In this document: piece after piece, positions 18,009 through 25,076 of the stretch | How the letters are laid out: every line of letters starts with the position of its first letter | Numbering within the stretch: the first letter of the stretch is position 1 | DNA from: Curtobacterium sp. MCBD17_032 | GTDB lineage: Bacteria > Actinomycetota > Actinomycetes > Actinomycetales > Microbacteriaceae | NCBI RefSeq assembly: GCF_003234855.1 | Contig: NZ_QKTO01000019.1 | Location: 1-32,442 of the forward strand | DNA length: 32,442 nt | Direction of reading: 5' to 3' | Position numbers and translations under genes: made by a program | The notes under the pieces: model-generated | Seen by the model: the letters and a program-made list of their open reading frames with translations, nothing else | Database searches by the model: none | Told to the model about the DNA's origin: nothing

Positions 18009-18027
18009 TGCGGCGAGCCTAACCGAT
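18009..18027 (-). promoter_or_regulatory. Candidate DtxR/IdeR iron-box overlapping a -10
   Basis: Read on the minus strand, the site contains GGTTAGGCT. It matches 13 of 19 positions of the DtxR/IdeR consensus (TTAGGTTAGGCTAACCTAA), strongly in the left half and centre and poorly in the right half. TAGGCT within it could be the -10 box, 13 nt before the ATG. Iron control of the two permeases is the expected result. Confidence 0.4.
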
Positions 18028-18111
18028 CCCCCGCGGCCGTGCGGGTGCCCGGCGTCCGGCGGCCGGCGTCCGGCGATCGCAGGAGGAGTGCTCGGGCGAC
18101 CCTCAGGTCGT

Positions 18112-18129
18112 TCATCGGCTCGTCATCGG
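18112..18129 (+). promoter_or_regulatory. Direct repeat TCATCGG with 11-bp period upstream of the protease gene
   Basis: TCATCGG at 18112-18118 and again at 18123-18129 gives exact 11-bp phasing, one helical turn. A weaker TCAGGTC lies at 18103. OmpR/PhoB-type response regulators bind such repeats. The site is about 64 nt before the ATG at 18193. Confidence 0.4.
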
Positions 18130-18192
18130 GAGCGCACCTGTACTGGTCCCCATCGACGGCCGACCGAGCCGTGGAGAGGACCGGAGCACACC

Positions 18193-19644
18193 ATGGACGA
18201 GACCACGAACCCCGCCGCGGACGACGGCGCACAGCAGGCACGGCAGCAGGCACCGACGGTGGAGTCGCCGCACGCGGACCCGGCGACGCTCCGTCCGGCG
18301 CACGCGTTCGACGGCTCCGGCCCGTACCTCTTCGCGCCGGACGGCTCCGGCCCGTACGCGTACTCCCCCGACGGCCGCGGCCCCTACCGCCTCGGCAGTG
18401 CCGCGCTCGGCACCGCGCCGCAGGGCTGGTCGGGCGCGTCCGGGGCGGCACCCGGGACCACGGGCCGTCGGCGCCGACGGCTCGGGCTCGCGATCGGATC
18501 GGGCGTCGCCGCGCTCGCGATCGTCGGGGCGGCCGGCGGGACGGCGCTCGGACTGTCGTCGCACGGGACCACGACGACCTCGAGCCGGTCGCAGGGCAGC
18601 GCGACCGCCCCCGGGACCGGATCGGGCCCGTCGGGCAGCGGCATCGACGGCTTCACCGTCCCCGGACAGGGCGGGACGAGCGGCGGGACCGGCACCGGCG
18701 GCACCGGGACGGCGCAGGCGGCGGCCACGCCGGCGACCGCGGCGCAGACGGAGGGCGTCGTGACGATCGACACGGTGATCGGCTACGACGACGCGCAGCG
18801 GGCCGCGGGGACCGGCATGGTCCTCACCGCGGACGGGACGGTCCTGACGAACAACCACGTCGTCCAGGGCGCGACCGCGATCACGGTCACCGACGAGACG
18901 ACCGGCGAGCAGTACACCGCCGACGTCGTGGGCACCGACGCGACGGACGACGTCGCGGTGCTGCAGCTGCGGGACGCGTCCGGTCTGTCCACCGTCACGC
19001 TCGACGACGACGGCGGGGCACGCACCGGCGACACCGTGACCGACGTCGGCAACGCCGAGGGCACCGGTGACCTCGTCGCCGCGGCGGGCACCGTGACCGC
19101 GACCGACCAGGACATCCAGGTGCAGAGCGAGTCCGGCACCGGGACCGAGTCCCTCACCGGGCTGTTCGAGGTCGCGGCGCAGATCGTGTCCGGCGACTCC
19201 GGCGGACCGGTCCTGGACAGCGAGGGCGAGGTGGTCGGCATGGCGACCGCCGCCTCCTCGGGTTCGGCGGACGTCACCGGCTACGCGATCCCGATCAGCA
19301 CGGCGGAGTCGATCGCCGCGCGCATCCTCGCGGGTGAGGCTTCGGACACCATCACGATCGGCCTGCCGGCGTTCCTCGGCGTCCAGGTCGGCACGGCCGG
19401 CACCGACACGACCGCCGGGGTCCCGATCGCCGGCACGGTCGAGGGGTCGGGTGCCGCGGCCGCCGGGCTCACCGCGGGTGACACCGTCACGAGCATCGAC
19501 GGCACCGCGGTCACGAGCGCGACGCAGCTGACGGCGGCGATCGGCCAGCACGAGGTCGGAGACCGGGTGACGGTCGGCTACACGACGGCCGACGGGACCG
19601 CGACCACGGCGACCGTCACCCTGACCGCCGGCCCGGCCGCATGA
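18193..19644 (+). CDS. Membrane-anchored trypsin-like serine protease with PDZ domain (HtrA/PepD-like)
   Basis: The 483-residue protein is predicted to act outside the cell membrane in protein quality control. A cytoplasmic N-terminus of about 95 residues contains three near-identical decapeptides of pattern (P/F)DGxGPYxxx (39-68). A basic GRRRRRLG stop precedes the signal-anchor helix at about 98-121, then a Gly/Thr/Ser-rich linker. The protease domain has NNHVV (His222), DDVAVL (Asp253) and GDSGGPV (Ser336), a complete triad. A PDZ domain occupies about 370-480 (FLGVQVG, GSGAAAAGLTAGDTVTSIDG). Codon use is even more C/G-biased than in its neighbours. The ATG has GGAG about 6 nt upstream. 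A direct repeat upstream hints at two-component control, as MprA controls pepD in mycobacteria. It is divergent from the permease operon. Confidence 0.92.
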   Translation: MDETTNPAADDGAQQARQQAPTVESPHADPATLRPAHAFDGSGPYLFAPDGSGPYAYSPDGRGPYRLGSAALGTAPQGWSGASGAAPGTTGRRRRRLGLAIGSGVAALAIVGAAGGTALGLSSHGTTTTSSRSQGSATAPGTGSGPSGSGIDGFTVPGQGGTSGGTGTGGTGTAQAAATPATAAQTEGVVTIDTVIGYDDAQRAAGTGMVLTADGTVLTNNHVVQGATAITVTDETTGEQYTADVVGTDATDDVAVLQLRDASGLSTVTLDDDGGARTGDTVTDVGNAEGTGDLVAAAGTVTATDQDIQVQSESGTGTESLTGLFEVAAQIVSGDSGGPVLDSEGEVVGMATAASSGSADVTGYAIPISTAESIAARILAGEASDTITIGLPAFLGVQVGTAGTDTTAGVPIAGTVEGSGAAAAGLTAGDTVTSIDGTAVTSATQLTAAIGQHEVGDRVTVGYTTADGTATTATVTLTAGPAA

Positions 19645-19662
19645 CCCGGTGCGGAACCGGGG

Positions 19663-20835
19663 TCAGCCGAGTACGGCCCGCACGACCGACCGGTACACGT
19701 TCGCGGACGCCTCGGCGGTGAACGCCGTCACTCCGCCCTCGGCACGGCCGACCCGCGCGAAGCCGACGCCGGCGGCGGACACGACCACGACGGGCCGCGT
19801 CCGGCCCGGTCGGAGGAGCGACGACACCGTCCACGGCGCCGCCCAGAACGTCGCGAGGGTCGGGTCTGCGTCCGCCAGGGCGGCGGGCAGCTCCGGCGCA
19901 GCCGCGCCACCGGCCAGCCGACGGTCCAGCAGGTCGCTCGCCAGGACCGGCGTCCGGAACGGCCAGGTCCACGTCGGGCGCACCCCGAGCCTCCCGGCCA
20001 CCAGTCCGACCACCCGGTCCGGACGGACGGACGCGACGACCGACCGACCGTCAGCGCCCGTGTCGACCACGGTGCCGGCCCAGGCCCGGAGGCGCGTGAC
20101 GCGCCCGTCGTCGTCGTGCTGGTCGAGCGTCGTCGGCGCCACCCCCTCGGCCCACGGACCGAGGACCGCGGCCGTGTCCGGGGGGACCGTGCCGAAGCGA
20201 CCGACCAGGTCGGCGGCGACGAGCTCCCGACCACCCTCGGTGCGGAGGAGCGCGGGGTTCCAGCGCTTGCCGGCGAGGTCCTGGAGGGTGGCGACGGCCT
20301 CGGCCCCGAGGGACCGTCCGGTGAGCGTCGGACCGGCGAGCAGGACCGGGAGCGCCTCGAGGGTCCGGGACTCGGTTGCGGTCACACGGTCGAGCGACCG
20401 CACGGAGTCGAGCACGGCGAACACCACGTCGTCGGTGGCGGTCATCCGGGCGAGCGGACGCTCCACGGTGACGTCGACCCGGTGCCGGCCGGTGACGAGC
20501 AGCAGGTGCGCGCCGACGACGTCGCCGTCCTCGTCCGGCCGGACGTACTCGACCAGGCGCGCGGGGGCGGCAGCCGTCGTCCACACGTCGCAGCCGAGCA
20601 GGAGCAGGCCGTCGACGGAGCCCGGCAGGCGCTCCAGCAGCGAGGCGTTCTCGTCCCCGATCGCCCGGTCGCTCGGTCGGGACCGGACGGTGAGCACGAC
20701 GTCGTCCCCGCGGACCCGCAGGTCGGCGCCGGGGGCCTCCTCGACGCGCCAGCGGGTCGGACGGGAGAACCGGACGCGTGCGGTGCGGTCCTCGGTGGTC
20801 CCGGCTGCGGCGGCGGGTGGGTCGGGGACGGCCAT
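19663..20835 (-). CDS. Hypothetical 390-residue protein
   Basis: I do not recognise a domain. The protein has no signal peptide or membrane helix, and is rich in Ala, Arg, Asp and Val with few Lys or Cys. It begins MAVPDPPAAAAGTTEDRTAR, and conserved-looking blocks include RFSRPTRWRVEEAPGADLRV, LLLLGCDVW, KRWNPALLRTEGGRELVAADLVGRFG and a Trp-rich WTWPFRTP. A real gene is supported by consistent third-position GC bias, the leaderless promoter TAGCCT-N6-ATG and the tight 18-bp convergence with the protease gene. The next gene upstream on the same strand (20903-21244) ends 67 nt before its start. It is probably cytosolic; function unknown. Confidence 0.75.
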   Translation of the reverse strand: MAVPDPPAAAAGTTEDRTARVRFSRPTRWRVEEAPGADLRVRGDDVVLTVRSRPSDRAIGDENASLLERLPGSVDGLLLLGCDVWTTAAAPARLVEYVRPDEDGDVVGAHLLLVTGRHRVDVTVERPLARMTATDDVVFAVLDSVRSLDRVTATESRTLEALPVLLAGPTLTGRSLGAEAVATLQDLAGKRWNPALLRTEGGRELVAADLVGRFGTVPPDTAAVLGPWAEGVAPTTLDQHDDDGRVTRLRAWAGTVVDTGADGRSVVASVRPDRVVGLVAGRLGVRPTWTWPFRTPVLASDLLDRRLAGGAAAPELPAALADADPTLATFWAAPWTVSSLLRPGRTRPVVVVSAAGVGFARVGRAEGGVTAFTAEASANVYRSVVRAVLG

Positions 20836-20841
20836 GCTGGG

Positions 20842-20847
20842 AGGCTA
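20842..20847 (-). promoter_or_regulatory. -10 element TAGCCT, leaderless start of the 390-residue gene
   Basis: On the minus strand TAGCCT is followed by exactly 6 nt and the ATG at 20835, with no Shine-Dalgarno between. This supports the chosen start. Confidence 0.55.
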
Positions 20848-20902
20848 CGTGCGCGCTCCGGAAGTCCGGTCGGCGGCTCGCCGGGGCCGGGCGGATCGCC
20901 GG

Positions 20903-21244
20903 TCAGGCGGTCGGGTCGCCGGTGCCGGGCAACCGACGGGACGTCCGGGCATGCGGGGCCGTCGGGGCGTGCGGCGCCGTCCGGGACGGCGGGGGCGGCG
21001 GCACCGGCTTCGCGGCGACGACGTCGGACCGGAGCACCGTGAGCGGTCCGCGACGGGTGGCGATCGTCACCGTGTCCGCGGTCCGGCCGGTCAGCTCGCC
21101 GAGCGCGTCCCGGGCGCCGGTGCCGTCGTGCGCCCGGACGACGAGCCGGTCCCCGAGCGCCGCACCGGCGAGCACGGCGAGGGCGCGTGCCCGGGCGATC
21201 GCCGCCTGGGACGACCCCGGCGACGGCAGGTCCGGCTCGGTCAT
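20903..21244 (-). CDS. Small protein with SH3-like beta domain and proline-rich basic tail
   Basis: The 113-residue product has a central segment, about 30-75, with GDRLVVRAHDGTGARDALGEL, TVTIATRRGPLTVLRSDVVAAKPVPPPPP quoted as features of one beta-rich unit. Similar short units occur as the N-terminal part of some actinobacterial GNAT acetyltransferases, but no acetyltransferase domain follows here. The tail is Pro, Ala, His and Arg-rich and probably disordered. The ATG at 21244 is preferred over GTG 21271 because TACGCT lies exactly 7 nt before it, a leaderless layout. It diverges from the S4-protein gene. I call it hypothetical; a role in nucleic-acid binding would be speculation. Confidence 0.65.
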   Translation of the reverse strand: MTEPDLPSPGSSQAAIARARALAVLAGAALGDRLVVRAHDGTGARDALGELTGRTADTVTIATRRGPLTVLRSDVVAAKPVPPPPPSRTAPHAPTAPHARTSRRLPGTGDPTA

Positions 21245-21251
21245 GGCTCCG

Positions 21252-21257
21252 AGCGTA
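21252..21257 (-). promoter_or_regulatory. -10 element TACGCT, leaderless start of the 113-residue gene
   Basis: On the minus strand TACGCT is separated from the ATG at 21244 by 7 nt, with no ribosome-binding site. It lies in an 89-bp divergent region that also holds the S4-gene promoter. Confidence 0.55.
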
Positions 21258-21321
21258 CGACCCCGGCCCACGACCGGGCACCGGCTGCACGGACGTCGAG
21301 GGGACGCCGGACCGGCGCGGC

Positions 21322-21327
21322 TAGGGT
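21322..21327 (+). promoter_or_regulatory. -10 element TAGGGT, leaderless start of the S4-domain gene
   Basis: TAGGGT is followed by 6 nt and the ATG at 21334. No -35 consensus or Shine-Dalgarno is visible. Confidence 0.55.
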
Positions 21328-21333
21328 GACGGG

Positions 21334-21696
21334 ATGGACAAGGCCCGGGTGGACAGCTGGATCTGGGCGGTCCGGATCACCAAGACCCGGTCCGCTGCGA
21401 CGACCGCGTGCAAGGCCGGCCACGTGCGGGTGAACGGCGAGCGGGCGAAGCCGTCGCAGCCGGTCGGTCCGGGGGACGAGGTCCGCGTGCGCCAGGCCGG
21501 CTTCGACCGGATCGTGGTCGTGAAGAGCATCATCCTCAAGCGGGTCGGCGCGACCGAGGCCGCGAAGCACCTCGAGGACCGGACGCCGCCGCGCCTCCCC
21601 CGTGAAGAGGCGGGGTTCGTGCCGATCCGGGAGCGCGGGGCCGGACGGCCGAGCAAGCGGGAGCGCCGCGACCTCGAGAAGCTCCGCGGGTACTGA
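21334..21696 (+). CDS. S4-domain RNA-binding protein (Hsp15/HslR-like)
   Basis: The 120-residue protein opens with an S4 RNA-binding domain at about 3-60: RVDSWIWAVRITKTRSAA, CKAGHVRVNGERAKPSQPV and GDEVRV. The rest is highly basic (RGAGRPSKRERRDLEKLRGY at the end). This is the architecture of E. coli Hsp15, which binds stalled 50S subunits carrying peptidyl-tRNA and returns them to translation. Actinobacterial members have about this length. The ATG at 21334 follows a leaderless promoter. It is separated by 45 nt from the lipoprotein gene on the same strand, which has its own promoter. Function in ribosome rescue is inferred from the family. Confidence 0.88.
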   Translation: MDKARVDSWIWAVRITKTRSAATTACKAGHVRVNGERAKPSQPVGPGDEVRVRQAGFDRIVVVKSIILKRVGATEAAKHLEDRTPPRLPREEAGFVPIRERGAGRPSKRERRDLEKLRGY

Positions 21697-21729
21697 CCCG
21701 CACACGGTCCGTACGCAGCGCACCGTTCC

Positions 21730-21735
21730 TACGAT
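21730..21735 (+). promoter_or_regulatory. -10 element TACGAT, leaderless start of the lipoprotein gene
   Basis: TACGAT is followed by 6 nt and GTG at 21742. This shows that the gene is transcribed independently of the S4 gene. Confidence 0.55.
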
Positions 21736-21741
21736 GAGCCG

Positions 21742-23088
21742 GTGAGCACACGCGGGGGCGGGGACGGACGGCTGCGTCGCGGGGTCACCGCTGCGTCCGT
21801 GCTGCTGGGCGTGCTCCTGCTGGTGGCGGGCTGTTTCGCGACCGTGCCACCACCGCGGGGTTCGGCGGCTGACCTGAGGGCGCTGCTCGCCGGGGTCGAA
21901 CGCGTGCCGGGGGTCCGCTCGGTCACGGGCGAGGTGCGCCAGGTCGACGCGAAGGACCGTCCGCAGGACTGGATCGCCGTCGTCTCCGTGCGCGCCGCCG
22001 GCGACGACCTCAGCACCGCCGCGCGCGTGCGGGAGCGCGCCCGTGCGGGTGTCCGCGGCACCGAGCTCGTGCTCGACGTCGCGTTCCCCGCTGGCGACGG
22101 CACTGCGGCCGTGACCGTCGACCCGATGGACGACGCCCTCGTCGACGTCGCGGACCGCCTCCGACGGGAGCCCTTCGTCCGGTCCGCGGTGATCGACGAC
22201 GACCAGAGCCGGGTCGAGGTGCGGGACGGCCCGACGCTGACGGACGCCGTCGAGCGGGTGCGGTCGGACGCCGCAGGCCGCACCGTGGTCCTCTCCTCCG
22301 ACACAGGCGAGGTCGAGGTCACCGCGACGGCACCGAGCGCGGCGCTGCTGCGGGTCCTCGACGCGGCGCACGCCGAGGACGTGTCCTCCACCGCCGGCCG
22401 GACGTACGCGGCGGCGGCCTCCGGGTGGGCCGCCGTCCCGGCGGTCACCGCCGCCGTCCGTGACCCCGAAGCCGTGGCGCGGCTCCTCGCCGCGACACCC
22501 GACGAGCAGGCGGACGCCCGGCTGGCGCCCCGGACGCGGTTCAGCCTGCGGCACGGCGACGGCCCGCGGGACGCCGATCCGTCGAGTGGTCCGACCGAGG
22601 GGTACCTCGGCCTGCCCCTCGGGTCACCCGACCCCGACGACGCGTCCGCGCCGAGGACTCCGACGCCGACCGACGGGGCAGCGGGGACCGCGGCACCGTG
22701 GACGCCGGCGGACGTCCCGGACCAGACCGCGGCGGTCCGGTCCTTCCTGCAGGAAGCCGTCCGGCGCACCGGTGTCGCGGCAGCGGTGACGACCACGACG
22801 GAGCAGTGTGCTCCCGACGGATCGTCGTCGGCGTCCGGGCCGCAGGAGGGCACGCGCGCGGTCGCTCGGGTCGAGATCCCGGTGTTCACGCGCTACGACG
22901 ACGCACAGGAGCCGTTCGACCGGGTCACCGCGGGGTGGACCGCGGCGGGGTTCCGGAAGACGGGGCGTGCCCTGGGTCTGGACTCCTGGGCTCCTCCGCG
23001 CCCGGGACAGGACGGCGTCGCGAGTGCGACGATCCGCGGCGGGACCGGAGGACTGCGCCTCTCCGCGGAGTCCGCCTGCGTCGGGTGA
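21742..23088 (+). CDS. Secreted lipoprotein of unknown function
   Basis: The 448-residue precursor has a basic N-terminus (MSTRGGGDGRLRRG), a hydrophobic core VTAASVLLGVLLL and the lipobox LVAGC with acylated Cys31, so it should be anchored to the outer face of the membrane. The mature part shows two or three similar alpha/beta stretches, for example ALLAGVERVPGVRSVTGEV and VADRLRREPFVRSAVIDDD, that look like repeated ferredoxin-like units. An Asp/Pro/Thr-rich linker sits near residues 270-330. The C-terminal domain contains two cysteines (TTEQCAPDG and SAESACVG) that may pair. I do not recognise a family. The start is supported by TACGAT-N6-GTG. It converges with the J-domain gene 15 bp downstream. 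Confidence 0.8.
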   Translation: MSTRGGGDGRLRRGVTAASVLLGVLLLVAGCFATVPPPRGSAADLRALLAGVERVPGVRSVTGEVRQVDAKDRPQDWIAVVSVRAAGDDLSTAARVRERARAGVRGTELVLDVAFPAGDGTAAVTVDPMDDALVDVADRLRREPFVRSAVIDDDQSRVEVRDGPTLTDAVERVRSDAAGRTVVLSSDTGEVEVTATAPSAALLRVLDAAHAEDVSSTAGRTYAAAASGWAAVPAVTAAVRDPEAVARLLAATPDEQADARLAPRTRFSLRHGDGPRDADPSSGPTEGYLGLPLGSPDPDDASAPRTPTPTDGAAGTAAPWTPADVPDQTAAVRSFLQEAVRRTGVAAAVTTTTEQCAPDGSSSASGPQEGTRAVARVEIPVFTRYDDAQEPFDRVTAGWTAAGFRKTGRALGLDSWAPPRPGQDGVASATIRGGTGGLRLSAESACVG

Positions 23089-23103
23089 CCGGCGCGGGCG
23101 AGG

Positions 23104-24045
23104 TCAGACGAAGCGGACCGTCTGCTGGAGCCGGTCGCGGACGGCGAACACGTCGACCGAGCCCTCGGGCGACCAGGCGCCGGCGAGCACCTGCCCGAGC
23201 GCACTCCGGCGGACGACGAACGCGGTGGGCTTCCGAGGAGTGCCGACGAGCTCGACGTCCTCGTCGACCGCAGCGTCCGGCACCACGAGGACGCGGCCGG
23301 TGAACCGCACCCTCGTCTGCTTCTGCACCGCGCGGGCCGCGCGGACGAGCTCCTTGACCGGCCGCTCCCCCGGGCCGAGCGTCTCGCCGACGACCTCGCC
23401 GTGCTCCACCGCGACCGGACCGCCCCAGTCGATCGACTCGACGGCCCACAGCCCGGTCGGCGTGAGCACCACGTGGTCGAGCTTGCCCTCGGCGCCCGCG
23501 TCGAGGTCGTGCCACACCGTGACGCCGATGCCCATCTCCGCGATGATCGCGGCCGTGGCTTCCTCCGCCAACGCCTCGCCCAGGAGTCGCCGGACGTGCC
23601 GGGGAGCCGAGCGGACGAGCGCCGGGTCGTACGGGTCCTCGATCGGGTCCCCGAGGCCGACCCACTCGCGTTCGGCGGCGAGGAAGACCTCGCGGGAGCG
23701 GCCGCCGGGGTGGCCGTACGACCGGGCCCGCGGGCGGGAGTCCCGTCGGGCCGACGGCGGCGCGTAGGCGTCGCGTCCGGCGTCCGACCGCCACGCTGCC
23801 GACCCGGACGGCGTGGTCGGGGACCCCGGGCGGACGGTGCCGGCGTCGTACGCTCGGCGGGCCGCGGGCGTGCCGACATGCTCCCAGGCGACCTGTACGC
23901 GGCGGAAGCGCTGGGCGTCCCCACCCAGGTCGGGGTGGCTCTCGCGCGCGGCTCGCCGGTAGGCGCGTCGGAGGGTCTCGTCGTCGGCGGTCGCGGGGAC
24001 CCCGAGGACCTCGTACGGGGTGGCGTCCGCCGGGCTGTCGGTCAT
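23104..24045 (-). CDS. J-domain protein fused to a NERD (nuclease-related) domain
   Basis: The 313-residue protein begins with a J domain at about 8-70 (PYEVLGVPATADDETLRRAYR, HPD at 37-39), the part that stimulates Hsp70 ATPase. An Arg/Ser/Gly-rich disordered linker covers about 70-125. The C-terminal half contains a NERD-type core: EGKLDHVVLTPTGLWAVESIDW at about 186-207, with Asp190 and Glu203 at the PD-(D/E)xK positions. The usual lysine two residues after the acid is isoleucine (Ile205), so nuclease activity may be lost or altered. The ATG at 24045 has TAGCGT 9 nt upstream. There is no DnaJ zinc or C-terminal domain, so this is not a general DnaJ. Function is unknown. It converges with the lipoprotein gene. 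Confidence 0.85.
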   Translation of the reverse strand: MTDSPADATPYEVLGVPATADDETLRRAYRRAARESHPDLGGDAQRFRRVQVAWEHVGTPAARRAYDAGTVRPGSPTTPSGSAAWRSDAGRDAYAPPSARRDSRPRARSYGHPGGRSREVFLAAEREWVGLGDPIEDPYDPALVRSAPRHVRRLLGEALAEEATAAIIAEMGIGVTVWHDLDAGAEGKLDHVVLTPTGLWAVESIDWGGPVAVEHGEVVGETLGPGERPVKELVRAARAVQKQTRVRFTGRVLVVPDAAVDEDVELVGTPRKPTAFVVRRSALGQVLAGAWSPEGSVDVFAVRDRLQQTVRFV

Positions 24046-24054
24046 GGCCCTGGA

Positions 24055-24060
24055 ACGCTA
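24055..24060 (-). promoter_or_regulatory. -10 element TAGCGT of the J-domain gene
   Basis: On the minus strand TAGCGT lies 9 nt before the ATG at 24045, giving a leader of at most a few nucleotides. The 9-nt gap is at the long end for a leaderless start. Confidence 0.4.
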
Positions 24061-24162
24061 CCGGACGCAGGATCGCGGTCCGCCGCGAGCACGCTGCACA
24101 GGCGCTGAGCGCCCTGGTGGCCTCGCACCCGAGCGGGCCCGCGGGTCCGACGGGCGGGCCGG

Positions 24163-24909
24163 TCAGCGCAACGCGGCGGTGATCCGGTCCGCGTGCTCCT
24201 CGAGCCAGGCGACGTCCGCCCGGTACAGGTCGGCGTGCCCGTGCGCCAGGTCGCTGACGAACTTCGGGTTCCCGGCGGCGGCTTCGGTCTCGAGCGTCGT
24301 CACCAGGGCCACCAGGCTGCCGGTGATCGTCTCGACGAGCACGGCACGGGACCGGTCGTCGAGGCCGTAGGCGCGGCAGAACTCCGCGGCCCGGGTGATG
24401 CGGTCCTCGAGCGCCGGGACGGGTCGGCCCTCGACGGTACCGGTCGTGAACGGCGCGAACCGGTAGACGGCACTGGCGACGTCCCAGACCCGTGGCCCGG
24501 GGTGCGCGGTGTCGAAGTCGATGACGCCGACCGCCGCGATGCCGTCGTAGACGACGTTGTACGGAGCGAAGTCGCCGTGCACGACCGTCTCGACCGGCAG
24601 GCGTGCGGCCTGCGACCAGACGTCGACGGAGTCGTCCAGGGGGAAGCCGGCCGCGGCGTCGTGCAACTGCCGGAGGAGTCGGGCACTCGTCACGAGGGCG
24701 GCCTCGCTGCCGATCTCCTCGGTCCAGGGGTACTCGCCCGCGACACCGGGCACGAACGTCACCGTCTCGAGGGTGTCGCCGAGCGCGATCGGTTCCGGGG
24801 CCGCCACGAATCCCTGCTCGTGCAGGTACGCGAGCAACCGGTGGACCGTCGGTGTCCACGGCCCGGCGGGGCGGTGCACCCGGTCGTCGGCTTTGGTGAT
24901 CCGTTCCAT
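24163..24909 (-). CDS. Aminoglycoside phosphotransferase (APH)-family kinase
   Basis: The 248-residue small-molecule kinase has the APH catalytic loop VVHGDFAPYNVVYDG (His111, Asp113, Asn118) and the metal-binding VIDFDTAHPGPRVWDVA (Asp131, Asp133). TFVPG is at 51-55 and LLRQLHDAAAGFP lies near the interdomain hinge. The N-lobe is short: the glycine loop and the usual Lys are not obvious in the first 40 residues, as in several chromosomal APH-like proteins. The substrate cannot be predicted; antibiotic resistance should not be assumed. The ATG at 24909 follows AGGAGG at 6-nt spacing. A palindrome over the -10 box suggests a dedicated repressor. Neighbours on both sides are unrelated. Confidence 0.85.
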   Translation of the reverse strand: MERITKADDRVHRPAGPWTPTVHRLLAYLHEQGFVAAPEPIALGDTLETVTFVPGVAGEYPWTEEIGSEAALVTSARLLRQLHDAAAGFPLDDSVDVWSQAARLPVETVVHGDFAPYNVVYDGIAAVGVIDFDTAHPGPRVWDVASAVYRFAPFTTGTVEGRPVPALEDRITRAAEFCRAYGLDDRSRAVLVETITGSLVALVTTLETEAAAGNPKFVSDLAHGHADLYRADVAWLEEHADRITAALR

Positions 24910-24943
24910 CGGGAGCCTCCTGTACGTCGTCGTCGACGTGTGC

Positions 24944-24957
24944 GCCACTGTAGTGGC
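24944..24957 (-). promoter_or_regulatory. Palindromic operator-like site over the -10 of the APH gene
   Basis: GCCACT (24944-24949) and AGTGGC (24952-24957) form a perfect 6-bp dyad around GT; one outer mismatch extends it to 8 bp. On the minus strand its centre contains TACAGT, a good -10 about 37 nt before the ATG. A repressor bound here would block transcription. Confidence 0.5.
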
Positions 24958-25076
24958 ACCGTCCCGCCGACGCCCGGGACCCGGCGCCACCATCCAGAGG
25001 GCGCGCTGCACGGACCCGACGGACGCCTGTCCGCCGCGACCGCGGGGTCCCGGAGCCTCCGCGGGGTCCGTGAGCC

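Noticed and set aside
16440..19551. Overlapping Arg-rich frames across the permeases and protease
   Set aside because: They are out of frame with clearly membrane-spanning or catalytic proteins and show no motifs.
24100..24162. Small hairpin CAGGCGC-TGA-GCGCCCTG between the J-domain and APH genes
   Set aside because: A short, bulged stem in very GC-rich DNA, upstream of one gene and not clearly placed to end the other.
24163..24909. Antibiotic-resistance gene
   Set aside because: Only the generic APH catalytic motifs are present; the N-lobe is atypical and nothing nearby indicates mobility or resistance.
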